The notes under the pieces were generated by a model, which had not been told where the DNA came from, searched no databases, and worked only from the letters and a program-made list of their open reading frames with translations. A program made the translations under genes and the position numbers. Shown piece after piece: positions 1-8,202 of a DNA stretch of 64,000 nucleotides; the first letter of the stretch is position 1, and every line of letters starts with the position of its first letter. The DNA comes from Ginsengibacter hankyongi (GTDB lineage Bacteria > Bacteroidota > Bacteroidia > Chitinophagales > Chitinophagaceae), in the NCBI RefSeq assembly GCF_008710285.1, contig NZ_VYQF01000001.1, forward strand, positions 1,683,501-1,747,500, written 5' to 3'.

Positions 1-1106
1 TAAAAATTACTGCTTCAGATATTGACGCCATCCGCCTGCCGGGTTCTGGAAATGCAGATGAATTGGTTTTTGTAAATGGAAGATTTATTCCTGAATTATC
101 TGTTATTCGTTCTAATGAAAAGGAATGTATCATAATGCCATTGGAGGATGCGGTAAAAAGTGAATACCAGGATTTAGTAAATGAACATCTTGGGAAAAGC
201 AGTCTTTTTATTAAGGATGGGATTCATGCCCTGAATACATCTTTTATTTATGGTGGTGTTTTTATTCATTTAAATAAAAACCAGGTATTGGAACATCCCG
301 TTTATTTGTATCATCTTTCTGATACAAGGATTAATCATACACTTGCACAGCCCAGAAGCCTGGTATATGTTGATCAAAGTGCAAAATTACAATTGATAGA
401 ATCGTTCACAACAGTTGGCTCCATGGATAGTTTTACAAATGGAGTAATGGAAATTGTGGTTAACACTAATGCAATTGTTGAATACTATAAAATTCAAAAT
501 GATGTTGTTAATGCAAGCCAGGTAACTACCACGCATGTTCGTCAAATTGGAAAGAGCTACGCACATGGAGTAACGATTTCATTAAATGGCGGACTGATTC
601 GTAACAATATGAATATTGTGATGGAAGCGGAAGGTAACGAGGCGCATTTGTATGGTTTGTATTTATTGAAAGGAAATACGCATGTTGACAATCATACATT
701 GGTTGATAATACGAAACCGAACTGTTTTAGCAATGAATTTTATAAAGGAATATTAGATGATAATGCAAGTGGCGTTTTCAGCGGAAAAATATTTGTAAGG
801 CCCGATGCACAAAAAACAAATGCCTATCAATCCAATAAAAATATTTTATTATCAGATAACGCCACTATTAATACAAAGCCGCAATTAGAAATTTTTGCTG
901 ATGATGTGAAGTGTTCTCATGGTTGCACCATTGGACAGTTAGATGAAGAAGCATTGTTTTATTTAAGAACACGTGGCATTTCTAAAGAGCATGCCCAATC
1001 TATGTTGCTTGGCGCTTTTGCTGAAGATATTGTTATGCAAATAAAGAATGAGCCTTTACGAAATTATGTAGAGAAATTAATTTTTGACAGGCTCTCTGTA
1101 AATTAA
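1..1106 (+). CDS. sufD: SufD, Fe-S cluster assembly scaffold subunit (5' truncated by window)
   Basis: SufD is a beta-helix partner of SufB and SufC in the scaffold that builds Fe-S clusters. The reading frame is open from base 3, so the gene starts upstream of the window; 367 residues are visible against a usual length of about 430-450. The C-terminal signature is present (CSHGCTIGQLDEEALFYL, then RTRGI), typical of SufB/SufD proteins. It ends one base before sufS, and sufE and sufT-like genes follow on the same strand, so sufB and sufC are expected just upstream. The first visible in-frame start-like codon, a TTG at 63, is not the true start because homology-like sequence continues before it. 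Confidence 0.93.
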   Translation, partial: KITASDIDAIRLPGSGNADELVFVNGRFIPELSVIRSNEKECIIMPLEDAVKSEYQDLVNEHLGKSSLFIKDGIHALNTSFIYGGVFIHLNKNQVLEHPVYLYHLSDTRINHTLAQPRSLVYVDQSAKLQLIESFTTVGSMDSFTNGVMEIVVNTNAIVEYYKIQNDVVNASQVTTTHVRQIGKSYAHGVTISLNGGLIRNNMNIVMEAEGNEAHLYGLYLLKGNTHVDNHTLVDNTKPNCFSNEFYKGILDDNASGVFSGKIFVRPDAQKTNAYQSNKNILLSDNATINTKPQLEIFADDVKCSHGCTIGQLDEEALFYLRTRGISKEHAQSMLLGAFAEDIVMQIKNEPLRNYVEKLIFDRLSVN

Positions 1107-1107
1107 A

Positions 1108-2352
1108 ATGGAAACATTAACCACCATATCACCCGTTTTTGATGTACAAAGTATCAGGGAGTTTTTTCCAATACTTAACCGTGAGTTGAATGATAAACGT
1201 TTGGTGTATCTCGACAATGCCGCCACTTCGCAAAAGCCACAAGTTGTAATCGATGCATTAAGTAATTATTATTCTCATTATAATGCTAATATTCATCGTG
1301 GAATTCATACGCTGGCCGAAGAAGCAACAGCGGCTTATGAATCAACCAGGGTAACGGTTAGAAAATTTATTAATGCCCTATTGCCTGAAGAAATAATCTT
1401 TACAAGAGGAGCTACCGAGGGAATAAATTTGGTGGCTTATACATGGGGAAGGCAAAATATACATTCCGGCGATGAGATTATTATCTCAGGAATGGAACAT
1501 CATTCCAACATAGTTCCATGGCAAATACTTTGTGAAGAAAAGCAAGCAATATTAAAAGTTATTCCTGTTACTGACAAAGGTGAATTGGATATGGAGGCCT
1601 ATAAAAATTTAATATCATCCAAAACAAAATTGGTTTCGGTTGTTCATGCATCAAATTCGCTGGGAACGATAAATCCTGTTAAAGAAATTATTGATTCCGC
1701 TCATCAGGTAGGCGCTGTCGTTATGATTGATGGCGCTCAATCTACGGTTCATTTGGATATTGATGTTCAGCAATTGGATTGTGATTTCTTTGCTTTCTCG
1801 GGGCATAAGGTTTACGGGCCAACAGGCGTGGGAGTTTTATATGGCAAGAAAGAACTTTTAGAAAGTATGCCGCCTTTCATGGGCGGTGGTGAAATGATTA
1901 AAGAAGTGACTTTTGAAAAAACCACTTATGCTGATTTGCCGTATAAGTATGAAGCGGGCACACCCAATATTGCAGATACAGTTGCATTAAAATCTGCACT
2001 GGATTTTATAAATGAAATCGGGAAAGATGCCATAAGAAAACATGAAAATGATTTATTGAAATATGCCACAACACAATTAGAAACTTTACCAGGCTTACGT
2101 ATTATTGGTAAGGCTAAGGAAAAAGTAAGTGTTGTTTCATTTGTAATGCAAAATATTCATCCACAGGATATTGGTGTTTTATTAGATAACCAGGGTATCG
2201 CGGTAAGAACAGGACATCATTGCACGCAACCATTAATGACTCGTTTTCAAATTCCGGGCACGGTACGTGCATCGTTTGCAATGTATAATACAAAAGAAGA
2301 AATTGATAAATTGGTTAGCGGGTTACAAAAGGCAATTAAAATGCTTTCTTAA
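1108..2352 (+). CDS. sufS: SufS-type cysteine desulfurase (group II)
   Basis: PLP-dependent enzyme that removes sulfur from L-cysteine as a persulfide for Fe-S cluster assembly. The 414-residue length fits the family. The PLP lysine lies in SGHKVYGPTG (K234) and the persulfide cysteine in RTGHHCTQPLM (C372); the short active-site loop is typical of SufS/CsdA rather than IscS. The H-x-x-SN motif is also present (GMEHHSNIVPW). The stop codon overlaps the sufE start by one base (TAATG), indicating translational coupling. SufE is the expected sulfur acceptor. Confidence 0.97.
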   Translation: METLTTISPVFDVQSIREFFPILNRELNDKRLVYLDNAATSQKPQVVIDALSNYYSHYNANIHRGIHTLAEEATAAYESTRVTVRKFINALLPEEIIFTRGATEGINLVAYTWGRQNIHSGDEIIISGMEHHSNIVPWQILCEEKQAILKVIPVTDKGELDMEAYKNLISSKTKLVSVVHASNSLGTINPVKEIIDSAHQVGAVVMIDGAQSTVHLDIDVQQLDCDFFAFSGHKVYGPTGVGVLYGKKELLESMPPFMGGGEMIKEVTFEKTTYADLPYKYEAGTPNIADTVALKSALDFINEIGKDAIRKHENDLLKYATTQLETLPGLRIIGKAKEKVSVVSFVMQNIHPQDIGVLLDNQGIAVRTGHHCTQPLMTRFQIPGTVRASFAMYNTKEEIDKLVSGLQKAIKMLS

Positions 2353-2801
2353 TGAATGATAACAGGACAATAGAACAAGCTGAAGAAGAAATTATAGATG
2401 CGTTTTCTTTATTCGATACCTGGGAAGAAAAATATGAATACATCATTGACCTGGGAAAAAAACTTCCCCCGTTAGATGAAAAATATAAAGTGGCTGAAAA
2501 TATAATTAAAGGTTGCCAGTCAACCGTATGGCTGGTTACAGATTTCGCTGATGGTAAAGTTTTTTTTAAAGCGGATAGTGACGCAATGATTGTAAAAGGC
2601 CTGGTTAGTATGCTCATTGAAGTTTTGTCAGGTCATACATCGGATGAAATTTTAAATGCAAAACTGGATTTTATAAGGGAGATTGGTATGATGAATCATT
2701 TAGCGCAAACGCGTTCTAACGGTTTGCTGGCAATGATAAAACAAATGAAAAATTATGCGCTTGCTTATAAAGGAGTGAACGAGCCAGAAAAAACGACATG
2801 A
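2352..2801 (+). CDS. sufE: SufE sulfur-transfer protein
   Basis: SufE accepts persulfide sulfur from SufS and passes it to the SufBCD scaffold in the cytoplasm. At 149 residues it has normal family length. The acceptor cysteine is C55 in IKGCQSTVW, in the conserved loop where E. coli SufE carries C51. It overlaps sufS by one base and the next gene by four bases (ATGA), so the genes are tightly coupled in one operon. Confidence 0.95.
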   Translation: MNDNRTIEQAEEEIIDAFSLFDTWEEKYEYIIDLGKKLPPLDEKYKVAENIIKGCQSTVWLVTDFADGKVFFKADSDAMIVKGLVSMLIEVLSGHTSDEILNAKLDFIREIGMMNHLAQTRSNGLLAMIKQMKNYALAYKGVNEPEKTT

Positions 2802-3115
2802 TTATGGATGAAGAAGCATTAAAACAAAAAGTAATTGATTGCTTGCAAACTATATACGATCCCGAAATTCCAGTGAGTATTTATGAATTGGGATTGATAT
2901 ATAAGATAGATATTTTGCCAATAAACAACGTTCAGATAACAATGACATTAACTGCGCCGAGTTGCCCGGCAGCCCAGGAAATTCCGATTGAAGTGGATCA
3001 AAAAGTGAGAATGATAGAAGGAGTTAACGAGGTTGATGTTTCTGTGGTTTGGGATCCGCCGTGGGATAAAAGTATGATGAGTGAGGCAGCATCTTTGGAA
3101 TTGGGATTTATGTAA
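2798..3115 (+). CDS. sufT: SufT-like MIP18/DUF59 Fe-S maturation protein
   Basis: A small single-domain DUF59/MIP18 protein of 105 residues. Family members (SufT, PaaD-like) help mature or load Fe-S proteins. Diagnostic segments are DPEIPVSIYELGLIY near the N-terminus, LTAPSCPAAQEIP in the middle and WDPPWDKSMMSEAA near the end. The gene overlaps sufE by four bases; a second ATG two codons in (2804) could be the start instead. The symbol rests on family and context, since paralogues are not always distinguishable by sequence. Confidence 0.88.
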   Translation: MIMDEEALKQKVIDCLQTIYDPEIPVSIYELGLIYKIDILPINNVQITMTLTAPSCPAAQEIPIEVDQKVRMIEGVNEVDVSVVWDPPWDKSMMSEAASLELGFM

Positions 3116-3142
3116 AAAAATATAAAATATAAAAATAAAATT

Positions 3143-3688
3143 ATGGCACAGATAAGTTTGAATTCATTAATGGGTACTACAGCGCCCACGTATCCCGAAC
3201 AAATAGCAGCGCCTTTCAGGCTGGAATTAACCGAAGCGGGTTTTGAACAACTCTTAACACCGGAAGATGTTGAGAATGCATTGAATAAAAAAGACGGAAA
3301 AATTTCTCTCGTTGTTTTGAATTCGGTTTGCGGTTGCGCAGCAAGAGCAGCAAGACCGGGAGTACTTTTATCATTATTTAATGAAGTGGTTCCGGATAAT
3401 CTCTATACTGTTTTTGCAGGAATGGAAAAAGCAGCCGTAAATCATTTCCGCGAAAACTTTCTTTTAGGCGTAACTCCAACTTCACCCAACATAGCTATAT
3501 TAAAAGATGGCGAACTGGTAGAAATTTTACAACGCCACCAGATAGAAGGTAAATCAGCCGGGCAGATCGCTGATGAATTGGTTGGGCTTTATAATAAAGA
3601 ATGTAATAAGAAAAATTCAGAAGAAGAAATTGCGGGTATGCGTTCCCGCTTTATCGACCGCTATAAGGTTGATCCATTGGGCGTATAA
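3143..3688 (+). CDS. BrxA/BrxB-family bacilliredoxin (YphP/YqiW)
   Basis: This 181-residue protein belongs to the YphP/YqiW bacilliredoxin family, which in Firmicutes removes bacillithiol from mixed disulfides. The C-G-C active site is at residues 63-65 (NSVCGCAARAARPG), and the N-terminal pattern (TAPTYPEQIAAPFRLEL) is typical. Bacillithiol is known in some Bacteroidota, so the role is plausible, but its synthesis genes are not in this window. It sits between sufT and the Rrf2 regulator, tying thiol redox repair to Fe-S assembly. The C-terminus, after about residue 145, extends beyond the compact Bacillus proteins. Confidence 0.9.
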   Translation: MAQISLNSLMGTTAPTYPEQIAAPFRLELTEAGFEQLLTPEDVENALNKKDGKISLVVLNSVCGCAARAARPGVLLSLFNEVVPDNLYTVFAGMEKAAVNHFRENFLLGVTPTSPNIAILKDGELVEILQRHQIEGKSAGQIADELVGLYNKECNKKNSEEEIAGMRSRFIDRYKVDPLGV

Positions 3689-3705
3689 TTATCTAAAAAA
3701 GATAT

Positions 3706-4197
3706 ATGAAAATTACTGCACAGGAAGAATATGGTTTAAGAATATTACTGCGGATTGCAAGATGCCAGGATAAAAATGGCATGAGCATTCCGCAGTTGAG
3801 CGGAGCTGAAGGCCTAACCGGTGCTTATGTTGCGAAACTTACACGTAAACTTCGTATTGAAGGTTACATTAATAGTACTCCCGGTAATAAGGGAGGTTAT
3901 GTTCTGGCTCAGCCGCCGGAAAATATTAATATGAACCAGGTACTGAAAACATTAGGCGGCCCGTTATTTGATAAAAGCTTTTGCGGTGATTATTCAGGTT
4001 CCTTAAAGTTTTGTACAAACTCCGTAGATTGTTCTGTTCGTTCTCTTTGGCAGATGGTTCAATTTTCGGTAGATCAGTTATTAGATAAAATGACTTTAAA
4101 TGATCTTATCAAATCCGGGGAAAAATCAAATCATTTGCTTAATGTTATATTAGAACAGAGTCTTAAAGATATCTCTGTCGCCAAAGTACCGGCTTAA
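3706..4197 (+). CDS. Rrf2-family transcriptional regulator with cysteine triad
   Basis: Rrf2/IscR-type winged helix-turn-helix regulator of 163 residues. The N-terminus MKITAQEEYGLRILLRIA and the wing segment NKGGYVLAQPP are typical. Three cysteines, C93, C103 and C109 (C-x9-C-x5-C), lie where IscR holds its [2Fe-2S] cluster, though the first spacing is longer than in IscR. Its position at the end of the suf operon suggests Fe-S-responsive autoregulation of the operon. Seventeen bases separate it from the bacilliredoxin gene, and a strong terminator follows. Confidence 0.92.
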   Translation: MKITAQEEYGLRILLRIARCQDKNGMSIPQLSGAEGLTGAYVAKLTRKLRIEGYINSTPGNKGGYVLAQPPENINMNQVLKTLGGPLFDKSFCGDYSGSLKFCTNSVDCSVRSLWQMVQFSVDQLLDKMTLNDLIKSGEKSNHLLNVILEQSLKDISVAKVPA

Positions 4198-4259
4198 ATC
4201 TAACCCACACTTATTTATTTCAACTTTTCTTTCCAATACTTTTTTTGGTTAATAAAGAT

Positions 4260-4290
4260 CTTCTTCACTTGTTGAAGAAGCTTTTCTTTT
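4260..4290 (+). terminator. Rho-independent terminator of the suf operon
   Basis: A perfect 8-bp stem CTTCTTCA/TGAAGAAG (4260-4267 with 4273-4280) has a 5-base loop and is followed by CTTTTCTTTT. It lies 63 bases after the Rrf2 stop codon and before the next independent gene, as expected for the end of the suf transcript. Confidence 0.8.
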
Positions 4291-4460
4291 GCCTGGTTTA
4301 ATATTCCGGTAGATTTCATGATAAAGAAACCAAATCTTTAATTCAAGTCTTATTTTTTACATAGACAACCTTTTTTTTCAACCTCACGTTCTATAATAAA
4401 ATCGTGTAAGATTTTTGGCGATATTATTTTAAATATAATAACTCCTAAAATTATTGTTCA

Positions 4461-5351
4461 ATGAAAAAAATATTACTTCCTTTATTTTCTCTTTTATTCT
4501 TTCAATCTAAGGCCACAACGTGGAATGTTGATGTGCAAAATTTTCAATTTAGTCCTGCAACTCTTAATGTTGCTGTTGGTGACGTAATACATTGGGTGTG
4601 GGTAGCCGGAACTCATACGACGACATCCGTTACAATTCCGGCAGGAGCTGCTACATGGGATATGCCAATGGATATTACTCATACAACTTATGATTATACA
4701 GTTACACAACCCGGCGTTTATTCTTACCAGTGTAATTTTCATGCCTTCCTTGGAATGACCGCTTCTTTTACTGCATCAGGCGCTCTTCCGATAATTTTAT
4801 CGTCATTTAGTATAACTACAAAAAATAATATGCCTTTATTATCGTGGAGCACACAAACCGAATTGAATGCTGATTATTATTCAATTAGAAGAAGTAACGA
4901 TGGGAAAAATTTTAATGAAATTGGCAAGGTTGCCGCTGCAGGAAATTCTCCTGTAACAAATAATTATTCATTTACCGACGGAAATATTTCTGCAGCATTT
5001 AGTTTTGTATACTATGCTTTGGGTATTGTGGATAAAGATGGGAAAATAGAATTATCACCAATTAAAATTTATAAAAATAAAACTGCAACCCCCAGGCTTA
5101 TTGTTTCTTTATCTCCAAATCCGGTTAGTAGCATGGGACATTTAATGGTTCAGTTTAATGCTGATAGACCTGGTGTTATGCTAGCCAGGCTCATGGATGT
5201 AGAAGGAAAACTTGTTTTAAAATCAGAACTTTCTGCGGTGCAGGGAATTAATAATGGCCACATCCATTTAGGCAATGTGCCCGCGGGCATTTATACGCTC
5301 TATTTCAAACTGGATGGTATCAACGAATCGTACAGGATTGTAAAAAATTAA
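4461..5351 (+). CDS. Secreted cupredoxin-domain protein with T9SS C-terminal sorting domain
   Basis: A 296-residue exported protein. A signal peptide (MKKILLPLFSLLFFQSKA) is followed by a plastocyanin-like cupredoxin domain to about residue 110. The copper site is visible: C91, H94 and M99 (C-x2-H-x4-M) with an upstream histidine, H52 or H44. The C-terminal ~75 residues, from SLSPNPVSS to YRIVKN, form a type A sorting domain for the type IX secretion system, so the protein is probably secreted or surface-attached. The middle part is a beta-rich linker (LSWSTQTELNADYYSI), common in T9SS cargo. Role unknown; electron transfer or copper handling at the surface is inferred. Confidence 0.88.
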   Translation: MKKILLPLFSLLFFQSKATTWNVDVQNFQFSPATLNVAVGDVIHWVWVAGTHTTTSVTIPAGAATWDMPMDITHTTYDYTVTQPGVYSYQCNFHAFLGMTASFTASGALPIILSSFSITTKNNMPLLSWSTQTELNADYYSIRRSNDGKNFNEIGKVAAAGNSPVTNNYSFTDGNISAAFSFVYYALGIVDKDGKIELSPIKIYKNKTATPRLIVSLSPNPVSSMGHLMVQFNADRPGVMLARLMDVEGKLVLKSELSAVQGINNGHIHLGNVPAGIYTLYFKLDGINESYRIVKN

Positions 5352-5500
5352 ACCACTCCTTCGTAAATTCAACATCATCGCTCTCTCACCTTATTTATTT
5401 TAATAAATCAATTTTATAATGTTGAAAAAATTCATTTAATAAATATATTTGATGCGGATGCTTCATTCAGGCAGTAGTATATTTAATAATTAAATTTTTG

Positions 5501-6112
5501 ATGCAAATTTTCTGTGTAGAACAAAATTATTTTTCAAATAAAAAGGAACAAATAAATATTGTTAAGAGCACACCTCTAATCTACACCAAACCAGCCACTG
5601 CATTATTGCAGAAAGGAGAAACATTTTATTATCCTGAATTCGCGGATGAGCTTTATTGTGGATGCGAGTTAGCACTGCGTATTTCCAAAGCAGGAAAAAA
5701 TGTCGATGAAAATTTTGCTGCAAATTTTTATGATGCAGTAACTGTTGGCATTAATTTTATCGCGTTTGATGATAACCCCGAATCCATGGATAAAAATTTG
5801 TTTTGGAACGCCACCAAAGCCTGGAACAAATCTTCGGTTATAGGAAAGTGGCTGCAGGCAAGTGATTTCAGTGATAAACAAAACATTGATTTTTGTTTGT
5901 ATAAAAACAAGGAGATGGTTCAGTTCTGCAATTCCGGTTTAATGATTTATAATTTTAATAAAATCATTTCTACTATTTCTAATTCTTACTCTTTAAATAT
6001 TGGCGATATAATTTTTACCGGTTCCCAGGTAAATATCGGAGAATTACTAACCGGCGATAAACTGGAAGCATTTATAGAAGATGATTCCTTATTAGAATTT
6101 GAAATAGAATAG
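5501..6112 (+). CDS. Fumarylacetoacetate hydrolase-fold protein, metal site altered
   Basis: A 203-residue protein with the compact FAH (YcgM/FAHD1-like) fold, which usually hydrolyses or decarboxylates 2,4-diketo acids using Mg2+. Recognisable parts are TPLIYTKPATALL, CELALRISKAGKN, FYDAVTVGINF, and the C-terminal GDIIFTGSQVNIGELLTGDKLEAFIE. The usual metal-binding E-x-E reads G54-C55-E56, and the usual G-x-D-x-T-A-R-D segment reads GINFIAFD, with N85 at the Asp ligand position. The active site is therefore probably altered or lost. The ATG at 5501 is chosen over the TTG one codon upstream. It is monocistronic or shares a transcript with the next gene 19 bases downstream. Confidence 0.82.
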   Translation: MQIFCVEQNYFSNKKEQINIVKSTPLIYTKPATALLQKGETFYYPEFADELYCGCELALRISKAGKNVDENFAANFYDAVTVGINFIAFDDNPESMDKNLFWNATKAWNKSSVIGKWLQASDFSDKQNIDFCLYKNKEMVQFCNSGLMIYNFNKIISTISNSYSLNIGDIIFTGSQVNIGELLTGDKLEAFIEDDSLLEFEIE

Positions 6113-6131
6113 TTTTAGGGAATCTTTAGTT

Positions 6132-6719
6132 ATGAAATATGTCAAACAGATCACTGTAATAATTGGCGCTATCTTTTTTTTACAATCGTGCAGTACCACA
6201 CGTCGAAATAAATCTTCTGGTGCAGTATCCCCAACTGAACTACCGGTTGCAGCAGATAAAATAAATAAAGTAAATAACGCCGTTCCACCTGTAATTATAA
6301 ATACAAAAAATATAGCTGCAGATTCTATTGTTTATTTTGCGAAAACACTCATTGGAGTGAGATATAAATATGGCTCAGCAATAAAGGAACAGGGTTTCGA
6401 TTGTTCAGGATTTATAACCTACGTATTTAATCATTTCAAAATACAGGTGCCACGCATTTCTAAAGATTTTACTAATGCAGGCACACCTGTTTCTTTAGAT
6501 GAAAGTAAGCCAGGGGATTTAATTCTTTTTACCGGAACAGATACTAACGGCTGGATTGTAGGTCACATGGGGATTATAACTCAAAATGAAAATGGTAAAA
6601 TACAATTTATACATTCAGCATCCGGAAAATCAATTGGTGTAATTATTTCAGGAATGAGTAAGTATTTTGAGACAAGATTGGTAAAAGTAATAAGGGTGTT
6701 TACCGACGAAGATTATTGA
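6132..6719 (+). CDS. NlpC/P60-family cell wall endopeptidase lipoprotein
   Basis: A 195-residue lipoprotein with a C-terminal NlpC/P60 (C40) domain that likely cleaves peptide cross-links in peptidoglycan. The lipobox LQSC puts the lipidated cysteine at residue 20. The catalytic cysteine is C91 in FDCSGFITYVF, and the catalytic histidine is in VGHMGII near residue 142, followed by FIHSASG. Residues 21-60 are a Ser/Thr/Pro/Val-rich linker. The 195-residue size fits small Spr/MepS-like hydrolases. It converges with the MBL hydrolase gene on the other strand. Confidence 0.92.
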   Translation: MKYVKQITVIIGAIFFLQSCSTTRRNKSSGAVSPTELPVAADKINKVNNAVPPVIINTKNIAADSIVYFAKTLIGVRYKYGSAIKEQGFDCSGFITYVFNHFKIQVPRISKDFTNAGTPVSLDESKPGDLILFTGTDTNGWIVGHMGIITQNENGKIQFIHSASGKSIGVIISGMSKYFETRLVKVIRVFTDEDY

Positions 6720-6761
6720 AATGAATGATGAACATCTTGTAAAAAGCTGCTGAATTTTTAA

Positions 6762-7598
6762 TCAGGCAAAAGAAAATGCCAGCTGCTTTGGCGTAATACG
6801 AAGCGGTTTAGGTTTGCTTTGGATATTTTTTAAATTTTGAATATGGTACACTTTTGTTTCTTCATACCTGGAGGCAATAATTATTTCCACACCATCAGCA
6901 TTAGTGTTAAATAAATCTTTTACCAATTGGGGATCATTATTATTTTTCGAAAGATGAGATAAGAATAAGTGACTCATAAAAGGAGGCTTGTGTTTTCTAA
7001 AAAGATCCAATGCCTCGGTATTGGATAAATGTCCCATTCCGCCACTAATGCGTTTCTTAAGATGATATGGATAATTACCATCATTCAGCATCTTTTCATC
7101 ATAATTGGCTTCAAGAAAAGCCGCATGGCAATATTGAAAATGTTTAATTACATTTTCACAGGTTGATCCGATATCCGTAAAAATTCCCACTTTAATTTTG
7201 TTGCAATCAACAATAAAGCTATTAGGATCCGTTGCATCATGAAATTTTGGAAAGGGTGTTATAGTGATGGAACCAATAGTGATAAACTTGTGTTGGCTGA
7301 AAGTCATTATTAAATGTTTCTCAAGTGTAAGACCGGCATTTAATAAGGTGGCTGCCGTTATATAAACAGGAACCTGGTATTTTTTACTTAAAACTTCTAC
7401 GCCTTTAATATGATCTGAATGCTCATGAGAAACAAAAACCGCTTTTACTTTTTTCATGGAAAGATTAAGTCGCTTCATCCGCTTCTCAACTTCTCTACAA
7501 GAAATACCTGCATCTATAAGAACGGCTTCGTTTTCAGTACCTACATAATAACAATTGCCATTACTTCCCGAGTTTAATGATGTTACATATAAAGACAT
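6762..7598 (-). CDS. YycJ/WalJ-like MBL-fold metallo-hydrolase
   Basis: A 278-residue cytoplasmic metallo-beta-lactamase-fold enzyme of the YycJ/WalJ group, thought to act in nucleic acid or cell-wall-linked processes. The N-terminus (VTSLNSGSNGNCYYVG) is a hallmark, and the zinc motif H58-x-H60-x-D62-H63 (SHEHSDH) is intact. GHLSN and LFLSHLSKNNN near the C-terminus supply further family features. The start is placed at the internal ATG at 7598, giving MSLYVTSL as in the family; a longer form from 7637 adds 13 atypical residues. Divergent from the GYF_2 gene. Confidence 0.9.
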   Translation of the reverse strand: MSLYVTSLNSGSNGNCYYVGTENEAVLIDAGISCREVEKRMKRLNLSMKKVKAVFVSHEHSDHIKGVEVLSKKYQVPVYITAATLLNAGLTLEKHLIMTFSQHKFITIGSITITPFPKFHDATDPNSFIVDCNKIKVGIFTDIGSTCENVIKHFQYCHAAFLEANYDEKMLNDGNYPYHLKKRISGGMGHLSNTEALDLFRKHKPPFMSHLFLSHLSKNNNDPQLVKDLFNTNADGVEIIIASRYEETKVYHIQNLKNIQSKPKPLRITPKQLAFSFA

Positions 7599-7801
7599 TG
7601 GTGGCAAAGAAACAGATTTTAATGAAGGAGAGAACAAATTCTTTTATAATAACAAACAAAAAAACAGGGAAGATTATTATCGCTTTTAAATTTACATTTA
7701 TAAAAAATTAAATTTGTTCCCTCGATTCCTCCTCAAACAAGATATAAACTTTGCATGTTTGGAGGTATCGGAACGTCCTTAACTTTAACTTCTGAAATTC
7801 T

Positions 7802-8158
7802 ATGCGCCAATACTACATCTATGATGGTCAAATGAAAAAAGGACCTTTTGACTTGGAGCAATTAAAAGTGCAGTCACTAAATCAAGAGACTCCCGTTTGG
7901 TATGAAGGTCTGCAAGACTGGTTGATGGCAGGAAACGTTGATGAGTTAAAAGAATTTTTTACTCCGAAAGCTACGCCGCCTCCTGTTCCAAAAACATTTC
8001 AAAAGAATGTAGCGGTACGTAACGAAATATTAAATTCATTTGGAGAAGCAACCGAACTTTATCCTGAACCAAAAAAGAGGCGCCTGTTAATTCCGGTTTT
8101 AATTTCACTTATTATTATTGCGGGAATAATATTTACACTGTTTTTTTATCATAAATAG
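7802..8158 (+). CDS. GYF_2 (DUF4339) domain membrane protein
   Basis: A 118-residue protein. Residues 1-55 form a GYF_2 domain, seen from YYIYDGQMKKGPFDLEQL and the aromatic segment VWYEGLQDWLMAG. A proline-rich stretch (TPPPVPK) follows, then basic residues and one C-terminal transmembrane helix (LLIPVLISLIIIAGIIFTLFFY). GYF_2 domains are protein-interaction modules common in Bacteroidota. The topology suggests a cytosolic domain tethered to the inner membrane by its tail. No function can be assigned. It stands alone and converges with the fucosidase gene. Confidence 0.85.
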   Translation: MRQYYIYDGQMKKGPFDLEQLKVQSLNQETPVWYEGLQDWLMAGNVDELKEFFTPKATPPPVPKTFQKNVAVRNEILNSFGEATELYPEPKKRRLLIPVLISLIIIAGIIFTLFFYHK

Positions 8159-8202
8159 CCAGTTTACTTTCTGTATTGCATATAATTTACAACCGCAAAT
8201 AA

